Shown: positions 30,617 through 43,137, counted from the first letter of the stretch. The stretch: 64,000 bases of DNA from Chaetoderma sp. LZ-2023a (GCA_034401795.1 CM067359.1:149075568-149139567), one strand, 5' to 3'. Made by a program: numbers and translations. The notes: a model not told the origin generated them from the letters alone.

Positions 30617-32500
30617 CCCTCGCCACGCCTCCATCACGCTGTGGTAGTTGCGTTTTTGGGCAGCTCTTTTGTTTAAAGCGTTTGATCCAACTCACTGGAA
30701 ATAGTGGTAAATGTCACGTGGCTCTAAAAAGCACGTGGTTGATCGGAAACGTGTATGCTGTCTATGGCGACGGCCAAAATGCTGTTGCTGAGATGTAGCC
30801 TGTTGCAGAGGCGAGATATATAAATATATATGTTACATCAAGATCTTTATAATGTCCCGTATTTGCGCGAGTTCCTTAACATGCGTCTTAGTACGTGTCT
30901 GTAATAGGTAGTTCTCAGTCCGTGTTGATTATAGACTGGAACGCACGGGAGAGAATTTTTGAAATTCTCTCTGTGATTTTACTGCAGGATTTTTGATGCC
31001 GCTTTACCGGCCGGTTCGCTAATGATTTGTAGCACTGTAGAGCAGTTGTGCTCTTAATCGAAAATTTAACAGTAAAGTTGCAAGTAATTTTTATGAGTGG
31101 TTTAAACAGTTCTATTCATGCAGTAGATCAACGTTACTGATTCCGTCAAGATAGCTGTGTTTTTCGAGCGGGAGGGCTGGCCAAGCATTCTCCTTGATGG
31201 GTAGAACTAGCTCCGTCCCGGCTTAGACCAAACACATTTGTACCATTTTAGTAATGGCTAAATTACAGTACAACTCGCAAACACGTGTGCCACAATTTTT
31301 ACGATTACAATGCCGTCGTTCGGAGATTGTGAATACAGACGACCTGAGTGTCTGTGTTTCTGTCATGTTGGTGATTTGAATCTGTTATGCGTGACTGGTT
31401 CTCTGCAGATGGTACTTACGCTGTGGTGATGGTGACGTGTTTATGGCCGCAATGTGCGGGAGGGGAGGGTTGCGGCGTGAATGCCAACTTTATCGAACCC
31501 TGAGGGTATTTCACTCTGTAATGGCCGAGCCCGTGGGCAGGACAGAGTTACTTTAGAGTAAAGATGACCTGGTGGATGCTGTCGTAACTTTGATCAAACC
31601 ATTGTCGAATTCAACTTTTCGGTAGCAAAATCCTACTCGTGACTGACGACAATGTGGACACCTTGCTCTCTTAATAATATTGACTGTTATTACGTGTAGA
31701 TGACGTATGTAGTTTATCTGTTTCTGTACGACATCGGGAGAAAGGGGTAGGGGAGGATGCTGGACAAGCGTCTCTCTCGTGACGCATACTGTAGATGGCT
31801 GTGGTGCATTCCTGATATCCATATGATCAGTTCTCCCGTAACTGGATAAGAAGGTGTGCCCGGGAGATTTGTTGGTTGCGTTCTGTTGATGATAATGCTG
31901 TTGTCGGGATGTCCGGGCTGCTGTATGATGCTAATGTTATAAGCGAAGTGGTCGCATTCCAGTTTTCCACGCTGGTAAATGCCAAGTCTGTTGTTATTTC
32001 CGGGAGATGTAGTCTGCGGGTCTTATTACTTTTCCCGCAGTTTTGTGCGGGAGGAATTTGTCGCGGGAATTCTTATCTCTCTACTGGTAATTAATTAAGA
32101 CTGGTAGGTGCTGCTAAATGCTGTTGTTGCCGATGTTGAACGTCTCTGTTATGCCGAGTATAAGTGACCAAGTCTGTGATGTAGCTGCAATGAAGATTTG
32201 ACGTATCCAGTCCTGAAGGTAGGTGTGTTCTTTGTAAGTGTTGACGTTCTGTCTGTTGTGTGATGTTCTGACCGCTCACGGGGTAGTATGGTAGGCCTAT
32301 TTGATGGGGCGGCCTTTGGATAGGGGGATGTGGTCATCTCCCATTACATGACGGTTGGTGTCCTGTCGTAGTTTTTAGACACTGGGGAAATTCTAACCAA
32401 GAGTCTGCTGAACAGGCTGCTTCCCTGCCCGCCGCGGGGGGGGGGGGGTAATGTTGGTCGGTGCGGTGCGGGATGCCACCTCCACTGTTGCAGCAGTCTC
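30617..32500. other. Gypsy-1 internal sequence without recognisable gene
   Basis: No coding signal was found. A segment near 31595-31705 (GGTAGCAAAAT...TTGCTCTCTTAAT...ATTACGTGTA) has a diverged counterpart at 42085-42165 beside Gypsy-2, showing that both belong to related elements. Confidence 0.5.
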
Positions 32501-32522
32501 TCTCATACCTGAAGATTGACGG

Positions 32523-33179
32523 TCAACAGATGATGAGTGGAGTGTGAATTGGACCGGGCTGATGATGTTCGAACTTGGTGTGTAGATAAGGGATGCCAAT
32601 TGGATTCGGGGTGTTGGTGCAGTGGGAGATATGGGTGCCGCTTGGGGGCGGGGGGGGAATTGGTCTGGCGATTTTGGGAGGTGGTCGGGTACACCTTGTT
32701 GTACAGTTCTGCGGTTGTAGACATGCCAAGGCTTCATCCAGCCTCTTCACTTCCATGCTATTCACCACATGTTCCACCCCACAGGAAGCATGGCTTGGGT
32801 CAGCCTCAGCTTCTGCTTGTGGTAACTCTATGATGGGGTGGGGGGGCATAGCATGAAGCATGTGGCAGTGGGAAGAGAACGGAAGAACGACTTTTCCATC
32901 CGGTCCCTTGGACAAAACCAACACAAAATTCTTCAGATATGACTTCCCAGATCTAGTAGACCCGCCCTGAGGAGGGAGAGGGCGAGTACGTATGGTCATC
33001 GTCGTCAGCGTTAGCCGCTTGTTCATCCACGTTCTGGCTTGGTAGAACTGGAGCTGAACTGGCACCGCAGTGCTCTGCGCTAACCATGGGAATACTGATT
33101 TCCGTAGAAATATCTGTCTGGGTACCGGTGTCATGAGAAACGCCCAGTCCGAGCTCTGGTGCTGGGTCGTCACTGACAC
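32523..33179 (-). pseudogene. Post-integrase segment of Gypsy-1, conserved in Gypsy-2
   Basis: A Pro-rich open frame of 218 codons lies downstream of the integrase in another frame. The part NSMEVKRLDEALAC has a counterpart in Gypsy-2 at about 43138-43356 (TSVEVKGFDEPSAC), suggesting that coding sequence extends beyond the integrase in this family and that the frame was lost in Gypsy-1. Function unknown. Confidence 0.4.
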
Positions 33180-33834
33180 AAGGTTTAAGTCGATCGAAGT
33201 GGATGACTGAGGTCAGGCCATCTGAAGCACAGATGCGGTAGGTCACGTCTGATGTCTTACCTACTACCACATAGGGGCCTTTCCACTGGCAACTCAGTTT
33301 ACTAGACATGTTTGCAGACCATCGTGAATCGTGTACCCAAACCATTTTTCCTGCTTCACGCACTCTCCGGTCATGCCATGTCTTTTGCCACTGGTGTGCA
33401 GTTGATAGTGTTTCTCTCACTAACTCATGGGATTGTTCTATCCTTTGCCGCAAGAGTTTGACATAGGGAGATGTTGAACCTTTCTCCTCTGTTATCCGTG
33501 GCATGGCCAGGTCCAGGGGTAAGGCTAATTCATGGCCTAACATTAGCTGAGCAGGAGTGTAGCCCGTGCTGGAATGTTCCGAAGTGCAGTAAGCCATGAG
33601 CACATATGGGAGCCGTAGATTCCAATCTCTACAATCAAGGCGTGTTTCCTTGGTAAGCATCTCCGCGAGAGTTCTGTTGAATCTCTCTACTATCCCGTCA
33701 CTCCAGGGGTGGTACGGAGTTGTCCTTGTTTTGATGATATGGAGTAATTTGCAGAGCTCTGATATGAGCCGGCTCTCAAAATTACTTCCTTGATTGGAGT
33801 GCAGTTCATAAGGCATACCAAAGCGGCAGAACAC
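32953..33834 (-). pseudogene. Gypsy-1 integrase, C-terminal half
   Basis: Only the second half of the catalytic core and the C-terminal domain are present. The second catalytic Asp of the usual SDQG motif is Asn (LHSNQGSNFES). The Glu is retained in WSDGIVERFNRTL. A GPY/F-like module follows (WKGPYVVVGKTSDVTYRI) and then SSGRVY, as in many Gypsy integrases. The zinc-binding HHCC region and the first catalytic Asp are missing: only about 57 nt separate this ORF from RNase H, whereas Gypsy-2 still has that part at 44058-44640. Confidence 0.8.
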
Positions 33835-33891
33835 ATTGCCATCTGTTGTTTGGTGGTATGCAATTTTCTCCAGATTCCACTCTGTGCACCG

Positions 33892-34374
33892 CTATTCTGG
33901 GAACTCCGGAGATGGCTGTGTTGACTGTGTCACGTTGTCGGCCTCTTCGTGTACAGCCTCCGCGCCAATTCTGCTAAGGGCGTTGGCATTTCCATGCAAT
34001 TTGCTGGGACGGTGGACAATGTTAAAGTTACAGGCCTGCAGGGATTCCTGCCATCTCTCTACCTGTCGCTCTGGATTTTTTAAGTTCCTGAGCCACCGTA
34101 GTGAGGCATGGTCTGTACGGAGTGTAAAAGGGCACCCGTACAGGAAGTGTCTATAATATTTGATGAAATGGACGGCCGCCAATAATTCTCGCTTGGTGGT
34201 TGCGTATCTTTTCTCTGTTTTATTCAGAGTATGTGAACAAAAACCCAACACCTGCTCTGTTCCGTCTTCGGTGACCTGAGATAGAACTATGCCGATGGCG
34301 AAAGCTGACGCATCAGTGTCTAAGATGAAATCGAGGTTTGGATTAGGGTGAGCAAGAATCGGGGCGGTCGTCAA
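33892..34374 (-). pseudogene. Gypsy-1 RNase H domain
   Basis: An open frame with FILDTDASAFAIGIVLSQVT (first catalytic Asp), KRELLAAVHFIKYYRHFLYG (Glu) and LRTDHASLRWL (Asp), as in Gypsy RNase H, ending in the tether HRPSKLHGNANALSRIG. It is separated by a frame break from the RT domain upstream. Confidence 0.85.
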
Positions 34375-34479
34375 GAGTTCCTTCAGCGCCTTGAAGGGGC
34401 CTTCACACTCAATCGTCTACTGAAAGGGTCGATCTTTCTCGGTGATCTGGTAAAGGGGCGGAGCAATCTCGCTGAAATG

Positions 34480-35208
34480 TCAGATATAATGGCGATAGTA
34501 CTGGCATAAGCCAAGGAAACTCCGTGTCTCCGTAACCGAAGAGGGCCGTGGCCACTCTGCTACTGCCTTAGTTGTTGATGACTGTGTAGCCACTCCATCA
34601 CCGGATATGACATGTCCCAGGAACTCGACACTCTGTCTGAAGAGATGACATTTCTTTGGTTTGAGTTTCAAATTAGCCATGTGGAATCTTGATAGCATGG
34701 TGTCTAAATTGACTAAGGTGTGCTGAAACGTGGGTCCGAAGACGACTACGTCATTGATGTAACAGAGACAGACCTCCCAGTGCAGGGTAGTCAATACCTG
34801 CTCAATGAGTCATTCAAAAGTTCTAGGGGTGTTGCACAACCTGTAGGGCATCTTGTGGAATTGGAAAAGACCGTCCCTACAAACGAATACGATCTTTTCC
34901 ATATCAGCTTCATCCATGGCTACTTGCCAGTAACCGCTAGCTAAATCAAGGATACAAAACCACTTGGCTCCAGACAAGGAATCCAAGGCCTGATCTATCC
35001 GTGGTAACGATAAGCGTCTTTAACGCTAAGATCATTAAGACAGCGGTAGTCTATACAAAACCGCAAGGTTCCGTCCTTTTTGCCTGCTAGCCCTATAGGG
35101 CTAGCCCATGGAGAAGCTGAGGGTTCGATAATACCCATTCGCAACATGTCATTTACTTGTTGGTGTGCTTCCACTTCTTTGTGAATGGGTAGACGTCGTA
35201 CCGGTTGT
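34480..35208 (-). pseudogene. Gypsy-1 reverse transcriptase, active site changed
   Basis: The segment carries GYWQVAMDEADMEK and FHKMPYRLC in one frame (about 34950-34800) and CYINDVVVFGPTF, NLKLKPKKCHLF and FLGHVISGDGV in another (34794-34480). The usual Y-x-DD box is YIND, so one metal-binding Asp is lost. Frameshifts and the Asp to Asn change make it inactive. Confidence 0.82.
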
Positions 35209-36294
35209 CATACGGGGTGATTATTACCTGTATCGATGGACTGTCGTATGAGATGAGTCTCTCCGAGATCCATATCTCCGGAAGAAAAACTATTGCGATA
35301 TTTATGTAATAATTTCCGAATTTCTCGTTTTTGTGATTGCAATAATCCAACAGTGGCACGCAGATGTATATCGTGTAGATGTTCGGGTAAATCATCAGTC
35401 AGCGGTGGTGTTGTGTCAGAAAGTGCAGGTATTTCCAGTGAAATTATGTCCACTAAATGGCCGCAGCATACTCCTGCTTCCAGCGTGATGGGATCTGCGG
35501 TACCATTGAACACTCTAAAGGGTATCTTCCCTTTATCAGTGGTGTCCACTATTATGCTGGGACTTGCGCATTGTGAGGTGGTCATATAATCAGGGTCGGG
35601 TTCCAGCATGGCGATGTGTGTGTTGCTTCCTAATTGTGGTGCGGTGGCCCATAGGATCCGTTCCTGTCCCGGCTCAACCGTGGCAGTACTTGATAGTATT
35701 ACTGCACACGTATCGTATAATGACGATGCCGGTCCGAGATGTATGCATCGGCCGTGTATGTCGAGTTCCTGTTGTCTGCAGTGTATGATGGATTCGCTGG
35801 CACTGAGAAAATCAGAGCCAAGTAGGGCGTCGTTATGAATGGAGGCGATGATAACTCTCTGAATGAATTGCATTTCCTCTATTTGAATGACTAGATTAAC
35901 CATACCGGCCAAGGGTACATCTGCTCCCGTAGCCGTCTCTAGGTAAATATTTGTAGGCGTAAGGGGGGGGGGGTGTGTGCTTTTTATGAGGTGGGATGCT
36001 CTCATACAAGTGCTGCTTAAAAACTGTAATAGAAGCTCCGGTGTCGACGGTGGTGCATGTAGAAACGCCACTAAACAGACAGGCACATTTGTAGATTACT
36101 TTACGATGAACCTGAGGAAGAGTTTCCAATGATGCTGTCCGCAATAATGGCAGGGTAGCAGCATCACTATGTATATATTCCGACTGTCTCCGTATTGCTT
36201 CTCGCAATGTTGCAGGTGGCTGAGTGAGGAATGGGCCAGTTCGTCGTCTTCGCTGGGGTGTAGGCTGCGGTGAAGACGGAGCTGGGGGTAGCAA
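35208..36294 (-). pseudogene. Gypsy-1 retropepsin-like protease and RT N-terminus
   Basis: The frame 36294-35896 contains the aspartic protease motif TTVDTGASITV. The frame 36086-35208 continues with the protease flap and C-terminal part (HNDALLGSDFLSASESIIHC), a linker with HLRATVGLLQSQKREI and the RT N-terminal region (SSGDMDLGETHLIRQSIDTG). The two frames overlap, so a frameshift lies near 36000, where there is also a G run. Confidence 0.75.
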
Positions 36295-36874
36295 TGGTGG
36301 TGGCGTTGTTGTCGTTTCTGTGTGAGCAGTTTAAGTATAGACAGTGGCGCGTACGGGATGACAGATAAGTTCTACCTGTGCAAGCCATTTCTGACAATGC
36401 TTCAAAGGATGTTTTGTTGAAGCACAAAAGAAACAGCATGCTTTGCATGGACGTGCGTTCTTCCGTCCATGTCGACGCTTGCGAATACATGCGGCGGAAT
36501 GAATCGTCTATCCCGAATCGCTACTGTCTGTGGATGCGGAAGATGATGCTGATTGGCGTGGTGTTCTGCATACCACCAGGGGCACCGAGAATCTGGTGTC
36601 TTGGTGGCGGGATGTGGTGCTTTCAGAAACGTGGTTTCAGCAGAGGTACTATAACCTACTACTGCTGTTTTACATAGGAAAGAAGGTTTGTCATGTGTGG
36701 AAGGGGATGTCCTTGCTGCAGATGGGGGAGGCAACGTTTAGCACGGACATGGTGTTGGTGTGAGAGCTGATTTCTGTGGATGATGGTTAGTCACTGAACG
36801 TTGTTGTGTAAAAGCCGCAGTTGAGCCGGGAGAAGGATATGGGCACCGAAGTGGATCCATGTAATTCGGTACCC

Positions 36875-37126
36875 TTAGGAGTTTGACTGTTTCTCTGGTT
36901 GCGGTGTGCTGCGGTCTCGAGCAGGCATTGTGGAGGGAGGTCGGTTAGGACACCGCCCCCTCCAATGTCCTGGCTGACCGCATCCGAAACAGGTGCTCGG
37001 TGTCGGTGCGGTGCTGGTGGTGTTTGCTGTTCTAAACTGTGTGGTGGCGAGGTTGGTGCTGAGTGTGGTTACCAAATTGGTGAGTGCGGAGATCTGTTTA
37101 TTAATCTCGTCTATCCGCTCTCTCAT
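36875..37126 (-). pseudogene. Gypsy-1 Gag zinc knuckle
   Basis: A CCHC knuckle CFGCGQPGHWRGRCP near residues 46-60, preceded by a short coil (RIDEINKQISALTNLV). It would bind RNA in the Gag nucleocapsid. Confidence 0.75.
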
Positions 37127-37496
37127 GTTGCCGTTGTTGTTGTTGTTGCGCTTATTTCTGCGCCCTGGGGCTCCACTATACCCTACTCTGCGGGCATGGG
37201 CCCTACCTCCAGGCGCTTGATTCTGACCGGTCTTCTGCGTTTCTGATGGTGGTGGTGTCTGTGCTGTTGGTGTTGCTGATCTGGGGTAAACACTACTGGC
37301 CAGGGCGATAGCTGCACCCTCTATCTCAATATCTCGATATGAACTGCAGTTGCCGTTATTTGGGCCAAACTTCCATGGTCACCGAGAAATAGTTGTTTTT
37401 TTTAGAGCGGGTTCAGCGCTTAATGCATCGATGAAAGTATGGAGATGCAAGATTTTTAAGTTGCAGACGACCAGTTTCTCCGAGAGCTGTGTCGCG

Positions 37497-38679
37497 TCAT
37501 CGCTCCGTGAGTGCTCGTTCCAGTTGGGTGTAGGTAGGTGTACAATCCGTTCTCAGATCCGCAAGAACTTGCAGGGCTTTTCCTGAAAGTTTTGCTGCAA
37601 GATACTCACCCATCTGTCTATCGTCCCAGCGGTTATTCCGACTTATTATTTCGAACTGGATTTTATTGTTTGTCCAGTCATTCTCACCGCTAAATTCGGG
37701 AGGGAGGATGACTAGGCCAAAACCGCGGGAAGAGTGAAGTGGTTGAAATCCGGGTCGTGTGGGTATCTGAGAAAGTGAGGATTTTATTGTAGTCAGTCGT
37801 GGTGCCGGTGGTGGTGGTGTTGGTGTCTCCCGTCTATGCCAGTGCCGAGGAGCTAGAACATGCGTACTCCAATTTACTGAGTCCGCCCCATTTGTTGAGC
37901 CATAGAACAGCATGGGTCTATGAATGGAGGGCGGATTGCGGTGGAGAGTGCGCGGTCATTCCTCCAGCGGTGAGGGCTGTCGTTCCTCATATGGCGATGG
38001 TGCAAGTGACTAATATACCAGCGAAATGGTGGTGCCGATTCCTCCCGCTGACTCCGCGGTGTTCCCCTTGAATATAGCATTTCATTAGAAGGTGGCAGTG
38101 CGGGAGGTTGTCTATGTGGTGGATTATCACTGATTATCATACTGTCTCCGTAGATGACACGGGTGAACGATAATAGTCTGAAGGGCTGTAGATATGCCCG
38201 TAGTCGGGTCTTTGTCGGAGTCGTCCACGATTCGGCCCTGTTGGAGTTTGCCTGTCGCGGACGTCCGAAATGGTTCTAAATTCTGTTCCCGCCTGTGAGG
38301 CATCTCGAAAGGTGCCATCGCTAACAGGCGAAAACAGGTTATGGTGCAGAGTTGTTGATTCCGCAGAATTTCTGGCATAGTCAGTGAGCATGTTTGCTGA
38401 GAATCCGTCGCATGGGGCTACCTCTTGATCGAGGGAGTTCTTGCTGAACGGAGATGGTATTGAACTGATCTCACTATATGGTGTGGGCGTGAGTTCGCTG
38501 CGCTTTATTACTGTTGTTCTTCGAGCCCCACACCGGGCGCCACTTGTAGCTCGCCGGGTAGTGTCGGGCCGTTCCGATGTCTCATGTCGACTAGCCATGT
38601 CGTACATGCACAGCGAGTAGAATCCGGTCTCGGGGTGATGGACCTTGAACGAGACTGCCCTGCGGGAAACAAAAACCAT
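37497..38679 (-). pseudogene. Gypsy-1 Gag, capsid-like part and N-terminus, broken
   Basis: Three frames: 38679-38137 (Ser/Thr-rich N-terminal region; the more likely start is the Met of MASRHETSERP near 38598), 38140-37874 (Arg/His/Pro-rich) and 37913-37497, where PPEFSGENDWTNNKIQFEII and MGEYLAAKLSGKALQVLADL have the layout of Gypsy capsid domains. The breaks show that it is inactive. Confidence 0.6.
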
Positions 38680-40036
38680 CTCCTAAGGCCGGTGGAACTA
38701 AATCATTCCGGTGGGCCGTGCGACCATTGTAGCAAACATCAACCACAACGGTCTCATCCCAAGAGGTTATGTCACAAGTATGCCTGTCCATAGCAATTTC
38801 GTGATCTATGGACATACAAGATTTGATTTTGTGACCTAAAAATATAAGTCTATACAATGAGTTTACCTAACTAATTGAAAAATATGCTATATAAATCTAT
38901 AATAAGAGCAAACAAAAATACAAGACATAGAGGCAGGTAGATGAACCTTTAAACATGGGGCTCCCGGAGGTACCACACAGACTCGTAGGTCCCCAGAGGT
39001 ATCCCCGCAAGGGAGGCTCCCGTACATGAGACATAGCTATTTAACTTAATATAAGTTATTATACCTCTACGCTGAAAGGAAGAAGGCTATCTCATACGAA
39101 AAGTGATGTGCCTCACGCGGGCACTACTCCTAGTGCTAGTTTGGGTGAGGAGTATTATCCTGCCGTGGAACGTCATCGCTGAATCCTTGTGAGAGGCAAG
39201 GTGTCGCCACGGGTTAAATCGGGAGAAGAATAGTAGGCCAAAATAGGCCCACTCTAATATTTGAAACAAAAATGCTGTAGAAAGAAAAGACCATACCTAG
39301 TGAGCTTATGACTATAGGGGTGCGTACTGTTTTACGTGAAGATGGAACGGAAGATTCCCGATGGATTCCTTTGTCACCGTCTTATGTGATTCCTAATATG
39401 CTGAGTTGGTAGTTGCCGCTTTATTTCTGTGGGCCTTCTGATTTGCTTAATTCCTTTTGGTTGTTTTCAAAACAAGAATTAGTTTAGGCCGCAACTGGCT
39501 GATATTTACCTAGCTAGTAGACATGGCTGTCACGGAGAACAGATGCCCGCGGACATCAAACTGTAGACAGCGCTCATACATGTTACTTGGTGGGATCTCC
39601 GAACGGGGTGAGAATCCGGACATTCCGCTTCGCAACCACATGAAACATCACAAGACATGGTTTACATTTCACGAAAGCATTATTAGGCCATATCTCCTAT
39701 CGTTATGGTGGGGGTAAGAGAGACGCTCGCCGTAAATTTTCTTTCCAGTAAGGGCGTGGCAGATCTAAATATCATGGCCAGACGTTTTAACAGAATTCGG
39801 TTAGAATACGTATCTCTCCCGTCACTGGGTCCTATGGAACTAACCATTTAACCTGTCGTTGGGTTTATATACAAGTTGCCGGTTTTGCACTGCGGTGCGG
39901 GAGGGTTGTCAGCAAATAAAATAATAATTAATACATGTGTTTTCACAGTGCTTTCCTACATTGGCTTAAAGTACTATCTACTAAGTATCCGACGATACAT
40001 GCGAATGTGTATGTGATACCGCACCCTAGCCATCAC
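38680..40036 (-). other. Gypsy-1 5' untranslated region
   Basis: Non-coding stretch between the 5' LTR and gag. A TGG four nucleotides inside the LTR edge on the minus strand (GTGATGGCTAGGGTGCGG) is a candidate primer-binding site; the tRNA was not identified. Confidence 0.45.
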
Positions 40037-42046
40037 TGCTCGGAAACCCCAACAGTTTCCCAGAGTTGGATCAGCCCATGGTGCGGATAGGGACGTCCAA
40101 ACAATTAAGAAGCCACAAGGCTAAGAGGAATATAAAGAGACCAAATATTGGCATTATGAGTCTTACCGGAGTGCGGGGCTAGATTATCGCACTGCCGGAA
40201 GAGAAGAATATATTACACAGTATGTAATGAAGAAAGTGTCTCTAATCATTTTGAACCTATCCTATCGAGCTGAATAGAAAATGTTTAGTCGGTAGCATGC
40301 CGGGCTAAACAGAGTTATAGCACGGACAGCAACCTCAGTGAAAAATTGGTGGTGGCGGGAGAAAATGCTGCACATATAAATGTTGCTGTATAGTGTTTCC
40401 TACGTGCACTGCATTCCTATATTTTCTATAACTTAAGCAAAACAATTTAACGGATGGCCACTGGCCATATACCTACGTAATCTAACCAGAACAAACAATG
40501 CGGTGGCAATGATTAAGATTTTTATAGTAATACAGGTTAACGAACCTACTGTAGTGCGGTTAGCAACACATTGAGGAAAATGAAAATAACTATTTAACAA
40601 ATACAGAAATTATAACTATTGGTCCTAAGACCGTTACGGTTCCTTTTAGTCATCGGAACCGTTAGTACGGATACGAGATAATTAACAAAACGTATATGGA
40701 GAAATAATTAAATGGCGAAGTACAGTTACTTGAATACTCGGTTGTCATTCCCAAGTTAGGCTACCGTGTTACTGAAATTGAGACGTAGATCCATAGTCGA
40801 CGTGAGATGATGCGCTCTCTGGAAGCTGGAAAGTTCCTGCAAGCTGTTTTACGCAAACAAGAGTTCCACAAGAACACTCATGGTGGGAGTGCATCGCTTA
40901 GTGCTGTAGGCCTAATAGAATGTCTTACGAGCAGTCAGTAAACGATACGATAATACTATGTAGTGAAGAAAGTTCCCGTACACCAATGGCACGGATGAAA
41001 GGTGTAAAGAACCCGTCACAAGCGGGCGTTGTCAGAGGCAAATGAAGATACAAAACAAAGCTTCACGGTGCTGGGTACATCAACCAGCTCTGAAGAAGCA
41101 CCGGGCAGAGTTTACTTGCTGCGGTCTAAAGTCGAAAGAACCGACACAATGTGTGCGGCGGCGATTGAAATACCACTTTTAGGCATGGCCAGCTGATCTG
41201 GAGAGTCATCCATCAAGGAACATCCTGCCTCTACATCTGTAGACTCACATATTCAGGCCGCAAAGGCCTCACCGCAAGTTTGTGTTCCGAATGTAGTTGT
41301 ATTATTCGTGAACGATTATCGAAAGTTCCAAATTACTCCCGCAAATGGGGAGTTACAAAATTGTGTTACTGCGGTGGGTTGGAAACTGCACACTATAGGA
41401 TAAAAACCTGACTCATAACGAAGAAAGACACGTGTCGCACTTGATAATAGTTGGAACAGCTCCAACCTGTTCGGGCCCTGGCCCAGGATGCTCTCGATCA
41501 CTGGATCGCTTTTCCTTTTATACTCTCCATGACGTCACAGTCGCAGGCTTCATCCAATCATCGTTCGAGCAACAGTCGATCAGCACACAGCTAATAATAG
41601 CATCGTCGAACGTTCTAGAACATTCTAGAAGCTTTATGTCCACGTGGTTATGACGACAGGGCAATATTTTGAAGATAACGAAGAAGAGTTTTCCTGGATA
41701 ACTCAGGCATTTCCCAACATATTTTGAAATGGTTTACAGATTTGGAAAGCCCGTCGAATGGAACAGACTATCAATAAGAATTACAGAGTACCAACTCTGT
41801 ACACTATACGCGCCATCCTATCTATTTCACAACTACGCGCTCCATAGAAACAGCGTCCTGGCGCGCGCATGCGCATAATGAATTTTAACGAACTTAGTCA
41901 TTTTTCGACATGCTCTCTCTCCCATAGGTCTATATACGCCTATAGCCCTACCCAGAGGGGCGTGTTCAGGGAACGAATCCTAGACGGGCGGCACGTACCC
42001 AGCTTAACTGGTATGGCCAGTACCCGACCGGTCGATCCGAACTACA
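40037..42046 (-). repeat. Gypsy-1 5' LTR (right copy), 2010 bp
   Basis: On the minus strand it starts TGTAGTTCGG and ends CCGAGCA. It carries two segments absent from the left LTR: about 206 bp around 40256-40461 and about 119 bp at 41116-41234. The latter is bounded by TAC on both sides, suggesting microhomology-mediated deletion in the left copy. Confidence 0.78.
41514..41522 (-). promoter_or_regulatory. TATA box of the right LTR
   Basis: TATAAAAGG on the minus strand, at the LTR position equivalent to 10702-10710. It would drive the full-length transcript. Confidence 0.6.
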
Positions 42047-43137
42047 CAGCTCTTGAATCCTTCCCTAAATCGAGCCTCGTATTTGGTAGCAAAATACTAC
42101 TAGCTCCTGACTGAGGTCTGTGAGAATTCTTGCTCTCTTAATGATATTATCTGAATTACGTGTATTAGGGTGTTATTATTTAATTAATGTAACATAATGG
42201 CGCCGCCTCCTAGGGAAGGGATGGTCCGCTTTGGCATGGATTGATGGTTTTTAGTTGTTGCTCGGTTGGTGCCGTTTCTGGTTCGACACCAGGCATGCAC
42301 AGTGGGTGTAGGTGATGGTTTATATACATGTATGGTGTAAAGCTCAGTGCAATAAGGTGTAAGCTATGTTGATCATGTAATGCAGTGCCGCAATCTAATC
42401 GACTTTTAAACACGCCTTTTGTTGATGGGTATATGCGTCAATGATGATATTGCTGGCGCCATTCTGCGTTGTTCGTGATGAGTTTATAACGTTGTGCCAA
42501 GGGTTGTTGACTGGATATACACACATGTTGATGGTCTGTTGCGGGGTGGGATAGGGTGGTGGCCGCTATGGCGTAATAAGGTTTTAAGTGTTAGTTAATA
42601 TGCTGTCCGATGGTGTGTTCTGACAAGTGAAGTAGTGATTCTCACGCATGAGGATCAGTTAGATAACGAAGTTTCGAGGGCAAATGGTGTTGCAGTAAAC
42701 ATGACGTTATGTATATCGGTGCATTGATCTCTCACGTGGGTGAGGGGGGGGGGGTATGTGAGGTTGGGACTTTGAATCTCCAGTCATAAAAACGCTGACA
42801 CATACTTTATTTACAAGTGGATCGAGAACGTAGTGTTCAGGCCGCTAGATCGGCTGTTGCCACTTTCTGGGGAAGCTGCTGGCACCGTAGGCCGATCTAC
42901 ACAGGGTAATAAGTCCTCTCATATCAGTGGCATGGTTATAGCTGCTGGCGACAAGTGGGATGTGAGGGGAGGAGGGCGTGTTATATTCAAGCTTGGTAAT
43001 GGCAGGTTTGGTGCCGCTGGGGAATTGGCTGAGAATAGTAGAATGGAAGGATGGGTGTATGGAGGGAAAGGTTAGTTTAGAGACGGTGGATGGAGAAATT
43101 CGATAGGCATGGGAGGGTGCAGACCTTGGCTTTCCAC

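Larger units (their letters stand above)
9505..42046 (-). mobile_element. Gypsy-1 LTR retrotransposon, interrupted by a Polinton
   Basis: Two directly repeated LTRs (9505-11260 and 40037-42046) enclose gag, protease, RT, RNase H and integrase remnants, all read on the minus strand in the order typical of Ty3/Gypsy, plus an extra ORF in the env position. The LTRs read TG...CA on the minus strand. Without the Polinton the element is about 16 kb, large for the group. No matching target-site duplication was found at the outer LTR edges (CGTAC left, CAGCT right), so ends may have been recombined or eroded. All ORFs are frameshifted, so it is inactive. Confidence 0.75.
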
